Assembly (NCBI GenBank): GCA_046728175.1
Contig: JBKPEA010000066.1
Location: 1-64,000, forward strand
Reading direction: 5' to 3'
DNA length: 64,000 nt
Source of the DNA: JAFAHS01 sp046728175
Lineage (GTDB): Bacteria; Desulfobacterota; Binatia; Binatales; Binataceae
Made by a program: the position numbers and the translations under genes. Positions 17,327-25,683 of this stretch are shown piece after piece (position 1 is the first letter of the stretch; the number at the start of each line of letters is the position of its first letter). Under the pieces are notes generated by a model that was not told the DNA's origin, made no database searches, and saw only the letters and a program-made list of their open reading frames with translations.

Positions 17327-17881
17327 TCACCCTTCAGGCCGTGCCGCTTCGCGTTCGACTATCGAGCGATACTGTCCGATGTAGGCCAGGTAATTGTAGC
17401 TGAAGCGTCGCTCCAGTTCGCCGTCGTACGCGGGCCGTTCCGCGCCCAGAGCAGTGACCATCCAGGAGTAGAGCAGCCACTCCTCCGATCGCGGCGCCTT
17501 GCGCAAATTGTCGCGGCGTAGCATCACCTGAGTCGTGGTGAGCTGCGCTACCTTCGCGAGCAGCGGAATCAATTCGCTCTCATTGCGGGCGAGTTCGTCT
17601 CGAGCGAACAGGTTCACCGAAAAAATGAGCATGGCAGCGAGGCAGGCCTCAACAGTCTCGGGCGTAGCGTGGGTTGCCAGCGCGCTGAGCGGCCCTTTCG
17701 CCGAAAGTGCGAACGCCAGGAATTCCCGGTTCGCGTCAAGGAGTGTCGAGCACAGCGCAATCGCGCGCGGCGACCCCGCCGCCTCAAGCCGCGCGCGCAG
17801 CCCGGCCAGAGCCGGACGCCCGCATTCCCGCATGAAGCGCCGCCGTGCTGGTGAAAGCAAGGTGCGAACAGCGGACAACAT
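17327..17881 (-). CDS. Protein of unknown function coupled to fabG
   Basis: The 184-residue predicted soluble, mostly helical protein is rich in Ala, Leu and Arg. No known domain was recognised. Its stop (TGA, 17327-17329) overlaps a possible GTG start of fabG or lies 11 bases before the preferred start, so it is likely in the same transcript. A near-terminal segment reads RRFSYNYLAYIGQYRSIVER. The start is uncertain: the ATG at 17881 has no ribosome binding site and an ATG at 17833 is also possible. Coding potential is supported by the arrangement only, so a role cannot be assigned. Confidence 0.6.
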   Translation of the reverse strand: MLSAVRTLLSPARRRFMRECGRPALAGLRARLEAAGSPRAIALCSTLLDANREFLAFALSAKGPLSALATHATPETVEACLAAMLIFSVNLFARDELARNESELIPLLAKVAQLTTTQVMLRRDNLRKAPRSEEWLLYSWMVTALGAERPAYDGELERRFSYNYLAYIGQYRSIVEREAARPEG

Positions 17882-18113
17882 CGTCGCAAGGCTCCAGCAT
17901 ATCGCGGAGGGCTAGATAGTCGCGATGAGGACCGAAGTCCAGGGAGAGTTTCTTGGTGACGCGGATGGCACTATTGCGCAGCTGCGCTGCGCCGGTCGAA
18001 TTCACGCTCCGCTCGATTCGTTTTCTGAACGGCGAAAGATTCGAACGGCCCAACTCCCGAAGGGAAAAACCAGACGGACCCGAGGGGCGGCCCTTGAAAC
18101 GTTTGAGGTTTCT

Positions 18114-18503
18114 CTACGCGCTGAACGACGACCCGCAGCCGCAGGTGCGCGAGGCGCGCGGATTGTCAAAGCGAAAGCCGGCGCCGTGGAGGCCTTCTAC
18201 GTAGTCGAGAGTGGTGCCGGCGATGTAGGGCAACGAAAAATCGTCAACCAAGACGCTGACGCCGCCGAGATCTACCACCCGGTCGCCTTCCTTATGCCGG
18301 TCAAAATTGAGCTGATACTGGAAGCCGGAGCATCCTCCCCCCACCACGCCAATACGAAGTCCCTGGTCTGCTCCCAGGCCTTCCTTGGCGTGCATCTTAC
18401 GGACCATCTCGACCGCTTTCGGGGTGAGGTTCACGTTCGGAAGCGTGGAAGTATCAACTTTCGGCGCCGGGGTCTCGTCGTGCTGATGCAGTTCTTCGGG
18501 CAT
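18114..18503 (-). CDS. erpA: ErpA/IscA-type iron-sulfur cluster carrier protein (HesB family)
   Basis: The 129-residue A-type carrier binds and hands over Fe-S clusters. It has the three conserved cysteines: Cys58 in VVGGGCSGFQYQL, and Cys121 and Cys123 in the CGCGSSF ending. The ATG at 18503 is preceded by AAGGAG at seven bases, which fixes the start; a longer reading would add a tail without the signal. The first 22 residues, rich in acidic residues, histidine and proline, are an N-terminal extension. It is divergent from queG, an Fe-S enzyme, across 85 bases. Fe-S proteins nearby (QueG, LutA, LutB) are possible clients. Confidence 0.92.
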   Translation of the reverse strand: MPEELHQHDETPAPKVDTSTLPNVNLTPKAVEMVRKMHAKEGLGADQGLRIGVVGGGCSGFQYQLNFDRHKEGDRVVDLGGVSVLVDDFSLPYIAGTTLDYVEGLHGAGFRFDNPRASRTCGCGSSFSA

Positions 18504-18588
18504 CTGAAGCTCCTTGTTTTTCAAGGTAACGATTAGCAAATCTGGAGTCAATCAGTCCACTATTCCGGAGAGCGCTTAGTGCTTGAAA

Positions 18589-19725
18589 ATGCTAGACTTT
18601 TTGCTGACGGTGACAAATCACGAACAGACGGTCGAGAGCATTGCCGCCCAAGCCGGCTTTGCGCGGGTCGGGTTCAGCCGCGTCAAACGCCTGACTGACC
18701 GGGAGGCCTTCTATACGCAATGGCTGGGGCAAGGCCGTCATGGCGCAATGGGCTACCTCGCGCGCGTCCCGGAACGACGCTTCGATCCCCGCGCGATCGA
18801 CGGGCGGTTTAGATCGGTCGTCACTCTCCTATGGCCCTACGCTCCCCCCTCTCCGCCAGCGGTGGATTGGCGCGCAGAGCTGCGTGGACGAATCGCAGCC
18901 TACGCCCTCGGTCCCGACTACCACGACTATGTGCTCAAGGGGGCCCGGGTTGTCTCGGCAGCCATCGAATCACTCTGTCCGGGAGCGGTGACTCGAACCT
19001 ATGTGGACACCGGCCCGGTGTTTGAGCGCGAGTGGGGCGCGCGGGCGCGCCTGGGCTGGTTCGGAAAGAACACCATGCTGCTGACGCGCGAGCGCGGCTC
19101 CTATTTTTTTCTCGCCGAAGTTTTCACTGACGTCGAATTCGATGGCGCGGACGCTCCCTATCGAGAGCATTGCGGTACCTGCCGCCAATGCCTGGATCTG
19201 TGCCCGACGCACGCGCTCGAAGATGGCTATGTGATGGAGCCGCGCAAGTGCATCTCCTATCTGACGATCGAAAATCGTGGCCCGATTCCGCGCGAGCTCA
19301 GAGCGAAAGTCGGGATGTGGCTCTTCGGCTGCGACATCTGCCAGGAGGTCTGCCCGTGGAACCCTCGTGTGCCCGAGAACGGCGTCGACGAGCTGATGCC
19401 GCGCTTACCGGAGTTGATGGCTCTCGATGATTTTTGGTTCAGCCGGCGCTTCAGCAAAAGCGCGATCAAACGCGCGAAACGGCGCGGGCTGCTGCGAAAC
19501 GCGGCCGTGGTCCTGGGCAACACCGGAAATCGCGATGCGGTGCCGACGCTGACCCAGGTGCTCGAGCGGGAGCCGGAGGCGCTCGTCCGCTCGCACGCAG
19601 CCTGGGCCTTGGGCGAGCTTGGGGGCCGAACCGCACGCCACGCGCTGGAAGGCGCGAGGGAACGTGACCTTGATGCGCAGGTTGTGGAAGAGGCGTGTGC
19701 CGGACTCGATCGAATGGTCGCCTAG
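18589..19725 (+). CDS. queG: Epoxyqueuosine reductase
   Basis: This cobalamin- and Fe-S-dependent enzyme makes queuosine in the wobble position of tRNA from epoxyqueuosine. It has 378 residues. The corrinoid-binding region contains RTYVDTGPVFEREW followed by GWFGKNTMLL. Two 4Fe-4S clusters follow: CGTCRQCLDLCPTHAL and CDICQEVCPWN, and the C-terminus has a HEAT-like repeat (RSHAAWALGELGG). The ATG at 18589 is chosen; a TTG at 18583 is an alternative with a GGAG 12 bases before it. It is the first gene of a plus-strand group with SirB1 and lutBCA, about 50 bases from SirB1. Confidence 0.93.
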   Translation: MLDFLLTVTNHEQTVESIAAQAGFARVGFSRVKRLTDREAFYTQWLGQGRHGAMGYLARVPERRFDPRAIDGRFRSVVTLLWPYAPPSPPAVDWRAELRGRIAAYALGPDYHDYVLKGARVVSAAIESLCPGAVTRTYVDTGPVFEREWGARARLGWFGKNTMLLTRERGSYFFLAEVFTDVEFDGADAPYREHCGTCRQCLDLCPTHALEDGYVMEPRKCISYLTIENRGPIPRELRAKVGMWLFGCDICQEVCPWNPRVPENGVDELMPRLPELMALDDFWFSRRFSKSAIKRAKRRGLLRNAAVVLGNTGNRDAVPTLTQVLEREPEALVRSHAAWALGELGGRTARHALEGARERDLDAQVVEEACAGLDRMVA

Positions 19726-19778
19726 CCGCTTGTCAAATGCTGCGCGCAAGTAAAGACTGAGGAGAGAGCGGTGAGCTG

Positions 19779-20603
19779 ATGAACGATGCGCGGCGGGAAT
19801 TTTCGATGCTGGCTTCGCGGGAGCCCGTACCTCTGGCCCGCGGGGCCCTGCTGATTGCCAAGGAAGAGTATCCCGATCTCAACGTCGAGCACTATGTCGA
19901 CCGGCTTTCGGAGCTGGCGCGTGAAGCCGAGCCGATCGTCAATGCCGGTAGTGACACGGTCGAGAAAGTACAGTTGCTGTCGCATTTCCTGTTCGAGCAG
20001 AAAGGCTTCGAAGGGAATCGCGATGCATTCAGCGACCCGCGTAATTCATTTCTGAATGACGTTATCGAGCGCCGGCTCGGTATTCCGATAACCCTGTCCG
20101 TGATCTACCTGGAAGTGGGACGCCGCCTGGGGCTCAACCTTTACGGCGTGTCGTTTCCCACCCACTTCCTGGTCAAAGCAGTCGACGAACGCGGCGAGCT
20201 CCTCATCGATCCTTTTTCCGGCGGCATCATTCTGACCCTTGAGCAGGTCAAGGCCCGCCTGGCGGAGATCTATCGTCAGCCGGTGGAGCTGCACCCGGCC
20301 ATGCTCAAGAGCGCAGGTGCCCGCCAGATCTTGGTGCGGATGCTGCGCAACCTCAAGGGCATCTACAGCGGTGCGTCCGATTGGGAACGCTCGCTGAGTG
20401 CGCTCGATCGAATCCTGATGCTCGATCCGCGTGCGGTCGAGGAGCTCGCGGAGCGCGGCCAGGTTTACGAACGGCTCGAATGCTTCAAAGCCGCGCTCGA
20501 CGATTTTCAGAGCTTTCTCTCACTCGCGCCCGAGCATCCCGCCGCCGATGTCGCGCGCGAAGCCGTCTTGCGGCTGGTGCGGCAGGTCTCGCTGATCAAC
20601 TAG
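19779..20603 (+). CDS. SirB1 family transglutaminase-like/TPR protein
   Basis: The 274-residue protein begins with a transglutaminase-like N-terminal domain carrying the SirB1 signature PRNSFLNDVIERRLGIPITL at about residues 87-106, then SVIYLEVGRRLGL and FPTHFLVK. A TPR pair follows at about 195-260 (WERSLSALDRILMLDPRAVE, FKAALDDFQSFLSLAPEHP). SirB1 proteins are conserved in many bacteria, and no enzyme activity is established. The transglutaminase-fold Cys appears to be replaced by Ser in PRNSFLND, which is usual for this family. The start ATG has GAGAGCGG upstream. The gene precedes lutB by 24 bases, so cotranscription is likely. Confidence 0.88.
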   Translation: MNDARREFSMLASREPVPLARGALLIAKEEYPDLNVEHYVDRLSELAREAEPIVNAGSDTVEKVQLLSHFLFEQKGFEGNRDAFSDPRNSFLNDVIERRLGIPITLSVIYLEVGRRLGLNLYGVSFPTHFLVKAVDERGELLIDPFSGGIILTLEQVKARLAEIYRQPVELHPAMLKSAGARQILVRMLRNLKGIYSGASDWERSLSALDRILMLDPRAVEELAERGQVYERLECFKAALDDFQSFLSLAPEHPAADVAREAVLRLVRQVSLIN

Positions 20604-20627
20604 CGCGCGCGGGCGTAGTCGTCTTCA

Positions 20628-22049
20628 ATGGCCGCATCGCCCAAACCCTCCAGCTTCTTTGAGTCGAGCGAAGCGGGTGCCGCCGATCGCGAGCTCCAGC
20701 GCAAACTGGAAAACGCCAGCAGCCGGCACCTGGACCATTTCGCTCAAGTCAAGGCAGAGTATTCCGACTATGAAGAAGAGCGGTTGCAGTCGCGCCGAAT
20801 CAAAGAGCACGCCATCGCACATCTAGATGAACTGATCGTGGAGCTGACCGGCAAACTAAAAGCGCGCGGCTGCGTGGTATTCGCCGCAGCGACGGCCGAG
20901 GAGGCCCGCGACTACATCGTGAACGTGGCGCGCAACATGGGTGCCCGGCGCGTGGTCAAAGGCAAGTCGATGACCACTGAGGAAATCGGTTTAAATCCGG
21001 CGCTGGAGAACGCCGGAATGGAGGTCCTCGAGACCGATCTCGGCGAGTACATCGTTCAGCTGCGCCAGGAGCCGCCCTCGCACATCATCACGCCTGCGAT
21101 TCATCTCTCCAAGGAAGACATCGGCGCGCTGTTTCAGGAAAAGTTTGGAATTCCCTACACCGCGGAACCGGAGCGCCTGACCGCGGAGGCTCGCGCGCGG
21201 CTGCGCGAGGGATTTCTCAGCGCGGACCTGGGAGTAACCGGGGTAAATTTCGCGATTGCGGAAACCGGCACGCTGGTGGTGATTGAGAACGAAGGCAACG
21301 GCCGCATGTCCTCGACCATGCCAGAAGTGTTCATCGCGGTCATGGGCATAGAAAAGGTGATTCCGCGCCTGGCCGACGTGTCACACTTCCTCGAGGTGCT
21401 CGCGCGCACCGCAACCGGCCAGAAGCTCACTACCTACACCAATTTCATTGGCGGTCCGCGTCGCGAGGGGGAAGTCGACGGTCCGCGCGAAATGCACGTG
21501 GTGATCCTCGACAATGGACGCAGCGCGATGCTCGCCGACCCGGTGATGCGCGAAGCGTTGTATTGCATCCGCTGCGGCGCGTGCCTCAACGTGTGCCCGG
21601 TTTACCGGCACATCGGAGGGCACGCGTACCGCTCGCCCTATCCGGGTCCGATCGGCTCGATCGTGAGTCCGAACCTGGTCGGTTCCGCAGCGGCGCATCT
21701 GCCATTCGCATCCACCCTGTGCGGCGCGTGCAAAGATATCTGCCCGGTCAAGATCGACATTCCAAGGATCCTGCTGCATCTGCGCTGGAAGGAGGCGGCG
21801 GACAGCGATCCTCCCAAATGGCCGGCCCCGGCCGCTCGCGCGCGTGCCGGCGCGCGACAATTCGCGCGGCTGGCGAGGCATCCCTCGGCGGTTCGAATGC
21901 TGGGCAAACTCGGTGCGATCGCGCTTAAGCCCTTGGCCCGCGATGGCTGGATCAAGCGCATGCCGCCACCGTTTTCGAATTGGACCGCCATCCGTGACTT
22001 TCCCCGTCCACGGCCACGGCGCAGCAAGCTTCGGGCGGAAGAGGACTGA
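20628..22049 (+). CDS. lutB: Lactate utilisation iron-sulfur protein LutB
   Basis: This is one subunit of the LutABC L-lactate dehydrogenase that oxidises L-lactate to pyruvate and feeds electrons to the quinone pool. It has 473 residues, as expected. The LUD-type alpha/beta domain lies at about 60-300 (VVKGKSMTTEEIGLNPALE, NFAIAETGTLVVIENEGNGR). The Fe-S domain follows with CIRCGACLNVCPVYRHIGG and CGACKDICPVKIDIP, two 4Fe-4S ligand sets. The C-terminus has a basic tail (PRPRPRRSKL). It overlaps none of its neighbours but lutC follows after two bases. No lactate permease (lutP/lldP) gene is next to it. Confidence 0.95.
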   Translation: MAASPKPSSFFESSEAGAADRELQRKLENASSRHLDHFAQVKAEYSDYEEERLQSRRIKEHAIAHLDELIVELTGKLKARGCVVFAAATAEEARDYIVNVARNMGARRVVKGKSMTTEEIGLNPALENAGMEVLETDLGEYIVQLRQEPPSHIITPAIHLSKEDIGALFQEKFGIPYTAEPERLTAEARARLREGFLSADLGVTGVNFAIAETGTLVVIENEGNGRMSSTMPEVFIAVMGIEKVIPRLADVSHFLEVLARTATGQKLTTYTNFIGGPRREGEVDGPREMHVVILDNGRSAMLADPVMREALYCIRCGACLNVCPVYRHIGGHAYRSPYPGPIGSIVSPNLVGSAAAHLPFASTLCGACKDICPVKIDIPRILLHLRWKEAADSDPPKWPAPAARARAGARQFARLARHPSAVRMLGKLGAIALKPLARDGWIKRMPPPFSNWTAIRDFPRPRPRRSKLRAEED

Positions 22050-22051
22050 CC

Positions 22052-22738
22052 ATGGCGGACCTGCAAACGATCGTCGCGCGCGTGAAGAACGCACTCGCGT
22101 CCGGAGCGCCAGCACCCGATCACGCGGCGCCACGCGCGCCCGCACTGCAACCCGACGGTCAGCGCGCGGAGCTGGTGAGCTGTTTCGCACATGAACTGGA
22201 AGCGGTCGGCGGCCGAACCATCGGTCCTGTCGCGCCGGAGCAACTGGCCGAGCGGGTGGGCGCGATCGTTCGCGAGCGCGGCGTCAAATCGATCGCGGTG
22301 GGCGAGGGCGTACTGGTGGACCTGAGCCAGGTGCGGAAGACGCTCAGCGAATCCGGAATCGATGTGATCCGAACCGGCAGGGTCGATGGCAGCACAAGGC
22401 CGGACTTGCGCAAGCAACTCGCGCACGTCGATGCGGGTCTCGCCGAAGCCGACTACGGGATCGCATCGACCGGTACCCTTGCGGTCTTGAGCGATGAAAC
22501 CCGGCCCTCGGCGCTGACCCTCTTGCCACCCGCCAGTTTGGTGTTGGTGCGGATCGACCGGATGAAAGCTGACCTGGCATCGACGTTAACCGCGCTGGGC
22601 GGCACGGCGCTGGAGTCGCGTCGCTTGACCCTGATAACCGGACCCAGCCGCACCGCGGACATCGAGAAACGCATCGTGATGGGGGTGCATGGACCCAAGT
22701 CGCTCGACGTAATCGTGGTGTGGCCACGCGATGACTGA
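22052..22738 (+). CDS. lutC: Lactate utilisation protein LutC (LUD domain)
   Basis: The 228-residue cytosolic protein is a LUD domain, the third component of the L-lactate-oxidising LutABC complex. Visible are IASTGTLAVLSDETRPSALT and LPPASLVLVRIDRM, then the C-terminal TGPSRTADIEKRIVMGVHG. It lacks cysteine clusters, as LutC normally does. Its stop overlaps the lutA start by eight bases (ATGACTGA), and it follows lutB by two bases, so the three proteins are translated as one unit. It starts at an ATG just after the lutB TGA. Confidence 0.95.
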   Translation: MADLQTIVARVKNALASGAPAPDHAAPRAPALQPDGQRAELVSCFAHELEAVGGRTIGPVAPEQLAERVGAIVRERGVKSIAVGEGVLVDLSQVRKTLSESGIDVIRTGRVDGSTRPDLRKQLAHVDAGLAEADYGIASTGTLAVLSDETRPSALTLLPPASLVLVRIDRMKADLASTLTALGGTALESRRLTLITGPSRTADIEKRIVMGVHGPKSLDVIVVWPRDD

Positions 22739-23453
22739 AGTCCAGCTTTTCTCGACCTGCCTCGCGGAAGAGTTTTTTCCCGAGGTCTACGACGCGACCG
22801 CGACCGTGCTCGGGCGGCTGCGGCTGCGCGTGCGACCGCTGAAGAGCGCATTTTGCTGCGGACAGGTTGCGTTTAACGAGGGATTTCGCGATGAGGCGGT
22901 CGATCTGGCGCGTAAGTTTCTCGCCGCTTGCCGGCACGATACGCCGATCATCGTTCCGTCGGGTTCGTGCTCGAGCATGATACGAATCTTCTATTCCGAC
23001 TTGCTCGCGACCGACGCGGGCCTGACGGTCAAGGCAGAAGCGATCAGGCCATGGGTCTACGAATTCTCTCAGTTTCTGGTCGGTGTCATGAAGGTCAAGT
23101 ACCTCGGCGCGCGCTACGAGCGTACGGTTGCCTACCACCCGTCATGTCATCTGATGCGCGAGCTCAACGTGCGCGAGGAGCCGATGGCGCTGCTCAGCGC
23201 GGTCAATGGGATCCGGTTGATGGAAATCACCAAGCGCGAGGAGTGCTGCGGCTTCGGCGGCTTGTTCTCGGTGAAGTTCCCGCACATTTCCGGGGCGATG
23301 CTCGCGGACAAGCTGAGCGCGATCCGTGAAAGCGGCGCCGAGGTGGTGGTGTCGAACGACTGTGGATGTCTCATGCAAATCGGCGGCGGCCTGCGCCGCG
23401 CCGGGGCGAACATCGAGGTACGTCACCTCGCCGAAGTCCTGGCCTCGCGGTAG
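22731..23453 (+). CDS. lutA: Lactate utilisation iron-sulfur protein LutA
   Basis: The 240-residue protein carries two CCG (cysteine-rich) domains, as in the heterodisulfide reductase and glycolate oxidase Fe-S subunits. The motifs are SAFCCGQVAFNEG and AYHPSCHLMREL in the first part and REECCGFGGLFSVKFP in the second. The conserved cysteines are present. It is the third gene of the operon; the order here is lutB-lutC-lutA, whereas Bacillus has lutA-lutB-lutC, so the operon has been rearranged while staying together. The eight-base overlap with lutC indicates coupled translation. It ends 95 bases before the PHA synthase gene on the other strand. Confidence 0.95.
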   Translation: MTEVQLFSTCLAEEFFPEVYDATATVLGRLRLRVRPLKSAFCCGQVAFNEGFRDEAVDLARKFLAACRHDTPIIVPSGSCSSMIRIFYSDLLATDAGLTVKAEAIRPWVYEFSQFLVGVMKVKYLGARYERTVAYHPSCHLMRELNVREEPMALLSAVNGIRLMEITKREECCGFGGLFSVKFPHISGAMLADKLSAIRESGAEVVVSNDCGCLMQIGGGLRRAGANIEVRHLAEVLASR

Positions 23454-23547
23454 GTGAAGCCGCTTCCGTCACGGGCGGAGGTTGGCCGGCTTCTTTTGCT
23501 CGCGCAGAAGGGGTCGGTTTGAATCGCACCTTCAGGGCCGAACCAGC

Positions 23548-25260
23548 CTAGTGCCGTTCGTGAACGTAGGTTCCGGGGGCTGGATCGCTCGGCGTATAAC
23601 CATTTCCGCCTACCGATTTAGGTGCAGACAGATCCTCTCCCGAGCGCGCGCTCAGCCACTTGAGCCAGTGATCCCACCAGGAGCCCTTGGTCTCAGTCGC
23701 GCCCCGCAGCCACGCCTCGGCATCCTGCGGCAGGCGCTGATTGACGTAGAACCGCGCCTTCAGATTGCCGGGAGGATTCACCAGGCTCTGGATGTGCCCG
23801 CTCGAACCCAGCACGAACTCGGCCTTGCCGCCGAACATTCCAGCGGCGCGATAGCAGGCCCGCCACGCGCAGATATGATCGGTCATCCCGGCGACCAGGT
23901 ATAGGTCGTTCTTGACGTCGCCCAGGTTGACCGGCGTGCCGAGCACGTTGACTTCACTGCCATTCACCAGCGGGTTGCGCAGGAACAAGTCGAGAAAACC
24001 CTCGTGCAGCTTGGCAGGCAGGCAAGTGGAATCGGCGTTCCAGAACAGAATATCAAACGGCGGGGGCTGTTTGCCCATCAAGTAGTTGTTCACCCAGTAA
24101 TTCCACACCAGGTCGTTGGGCCGTAACCACGCGAACACGCGCGCCATCTCGGCGCCATCCAGGACGCCCTTTCTCTTCGAACGGCGAATCGCGGCTCGAA
24201 TCGCGTCTTCGGTCGCGAACATCCCGACCATCGATTGCGCCTGCGTGTCCAGCATGGTGACGAGCAGCGTCATCGCATGGACGCGCGGATCTCCCGCCGC
24301 GGTGAGATGGCCAAGCAGGAGCGAGGAAGTGATCCCGCCCGCGCACACGCCGACCACGTTACAGTCGGGGCTGGCCGTGATCGTGCAGGCCGCTTCGATG
24401 GCTTCCTTACACGAAGCGACGTATTCGTCGATGCCCCATTCACGGTCGGCCGGCGTCGGATTGCGCCAGCTGATCGTGAAAACCTGGATGCCGCGTTTCA
24501 CGGCGTATTCGATAAAGCTGCGGCCCGGGGCGAGATCCATGATGTAGAATTTGTTGATCTGCGGCGGGATCAGCAGCAGCGGGCGAGCGAACACGCGCTC
24601 GGTCGCCGGTTCATACTGGATTACCTCACACAGCGGATTGCGATAGACGACCGCGCCCGGCGTGATACCGATGTTGCGGCCGATTTCGAACGGCCGCTTG
24701 TCGACCTGCTGCGGCATCCCGCCATTGGCGAACAAATCGACCGCGAAGTTGCGCAGCCCGGCGACCAGACTCATGCCCGCCGTATCGAAGACGCGCTTCA
24801 CTGCCGCCGGATTGCCTGGCAGAACGTTGGTAGGCGCAAGCGCTTCGGTGAGCAGCGTCATCACGAAACGCGCCTGCCCCGCATCTTTCCAATCGCCAAA
24901 GTCCTTGTCGCCTACCAGGTCGTGCATGGCGACACGCCAGGCGAGATAGGACTGCATCAAGCGGTGATAGAGCGGATGCTCCTGCCAGGCGGGATCGGTA
25001 AAGCGCTTGTCGGACTGGTCCGGCTCCACATCGGACAGCCCGGCCGTTATCTGGGCCAATTCGATCGACAGTTGTACGAGGCGAGACGCGACCACGCGCG
25101 GATGTCCTGCCAGATGGCCCACTACCCGAGCGAGCGTACCGACAATTTGGGCCGCATCGATTCCGACAAACGGATTTGCGCCCAGGATAGCATCGAGCGC
25201 CGGATGTTCTTCTTCGGCACCAATAGGGTGAACCGGCTTGGACTTGGGAGCAGCGGCCAT
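23548..25260 (-). CDS. phaC: Class I poly(R)-hydroxyalkanoate synthase
   Basis: This enzyme polymerises (R)-3-hydroxyacyl-CoA to polyhydroxyalkanoate granules as carbon reserve. It has 570 residues. The ATG at 25260 is chosen because GGAGG lies seven bases upstream. The lipase-like box is VGVCAGG with nucleophile Cys306, and the other triad residues are Asp461 (TDH) and His489 (SSGHIQS). The size and single-subunit form fit class I. The N-terminal region (1-190) is the usual dimerisation part. No phaA, phaB, phasin or depolymerase gene is next to it; the two SDR genes at 7.7 and 16.6 kb could supply PHA precursors, but this is a guess. Confidence 0.94.
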   Translation of the reverse strand: MAAAPKSKPVHPIGAEEEHPALDAILGANPFVGIDAAQIVGTLARVVGHLAGHPRVVASRLVQLSIELAQITAGLSDVEPDQSDKRFTDPAWQEHPLYHRLMQSYLAWRVAMHDLVGDKDFGDWKDAGQARFVMTLLTEALAPTNVLPGNPAAVKRVFDTAGMSLVAGLRNFAVDLFANGGMPQQVDKRPFEIGRNIGITPGAVVYRNPLCEVIQYEPATERVFARPLLLIPPQINKFYIMDLAPGRSFIEYAVKRGIQVFTISWRNPTPADREWGIDEYVASCKEAIEAACTITASPDCNVVGVCAGGITSSLLLGHLTAAGDPRVHAMTLLVTMLDTQAQSMVGMFATEDAIRAAIRRSKRKGVLDGAEMARVFAWLRPNDLVWNYWVNNYLMGKQPPPFDILFWNADSTCLPAKLHEGFLDLFLRNPLVNGSEVNVLGTPVNLGDVKNDLYLVAGMTDHICAWRACYRAAGMFGGKAEFVLGSSGHIQSLVNPPGNLKARFYVNQRLPQDAEAWLRGATETKGSWWDHWLKWLSARSGEDLSAPKSVGGNGYTPSDPAPGTYVHERH

Positions 25261-25683
25261 AGACCTTCCTCCACGGCGAAACATCTGAGCCGTAGCAAAG
25301 GGCCGCGCGAAAGGGCAAGTTGGCCTTCGGCGGTGCGAACGGACCTAACCCCGGGCGCTTCCAGGAAACCGAAAGGGCGACCAAGGTTTGTGGCCACTAC
25401 GCCTACCGCCGTCCTTCCCTTCCTTGGGGGCGGGCTAGAGACCAAGGTGCTGCCCATCCCAGCGTAATTAGGTCGCTCGCCTCGATTGACCTTGTCCCAA
25501 GGGGAGACTGTATGGTCATCGCAGAAGGAGCCACCTGACGAGAGGACTCACGAACGTGAACCGTAGCGCTGCATTGCAATGGATCGGAGCAAGCACCACC
25601 GCGCTGATCTGCCCCTCCCCCTTGAAGCACCAGCGGCTTCGGCGACGAACCACGCGCAGGGTCGGCACCAACATGGAGGCAGA
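25261..25683. other. Intergenic region between divergent phaC and amidase genes
   Basis: This 423-base stretch is divergent between phaC (-) and the amidase (+). Within it TTGACC (25486-25491) and TATGGT (25511-25516) with 19-base spacing could be a weak promoter towards the amidase. A short palindrome CCTTG-TCC-CAAGG lies in the spacer. I see no gene with a ribosome binding site. Confidence 0.45.

Noticed and set aside
24235..25467. A 410-codon plus-strand frame antisense to phaC
   Set aside because: phaC has its catalytic triad and normal length; the antisense protein is Arg-rich without domains.
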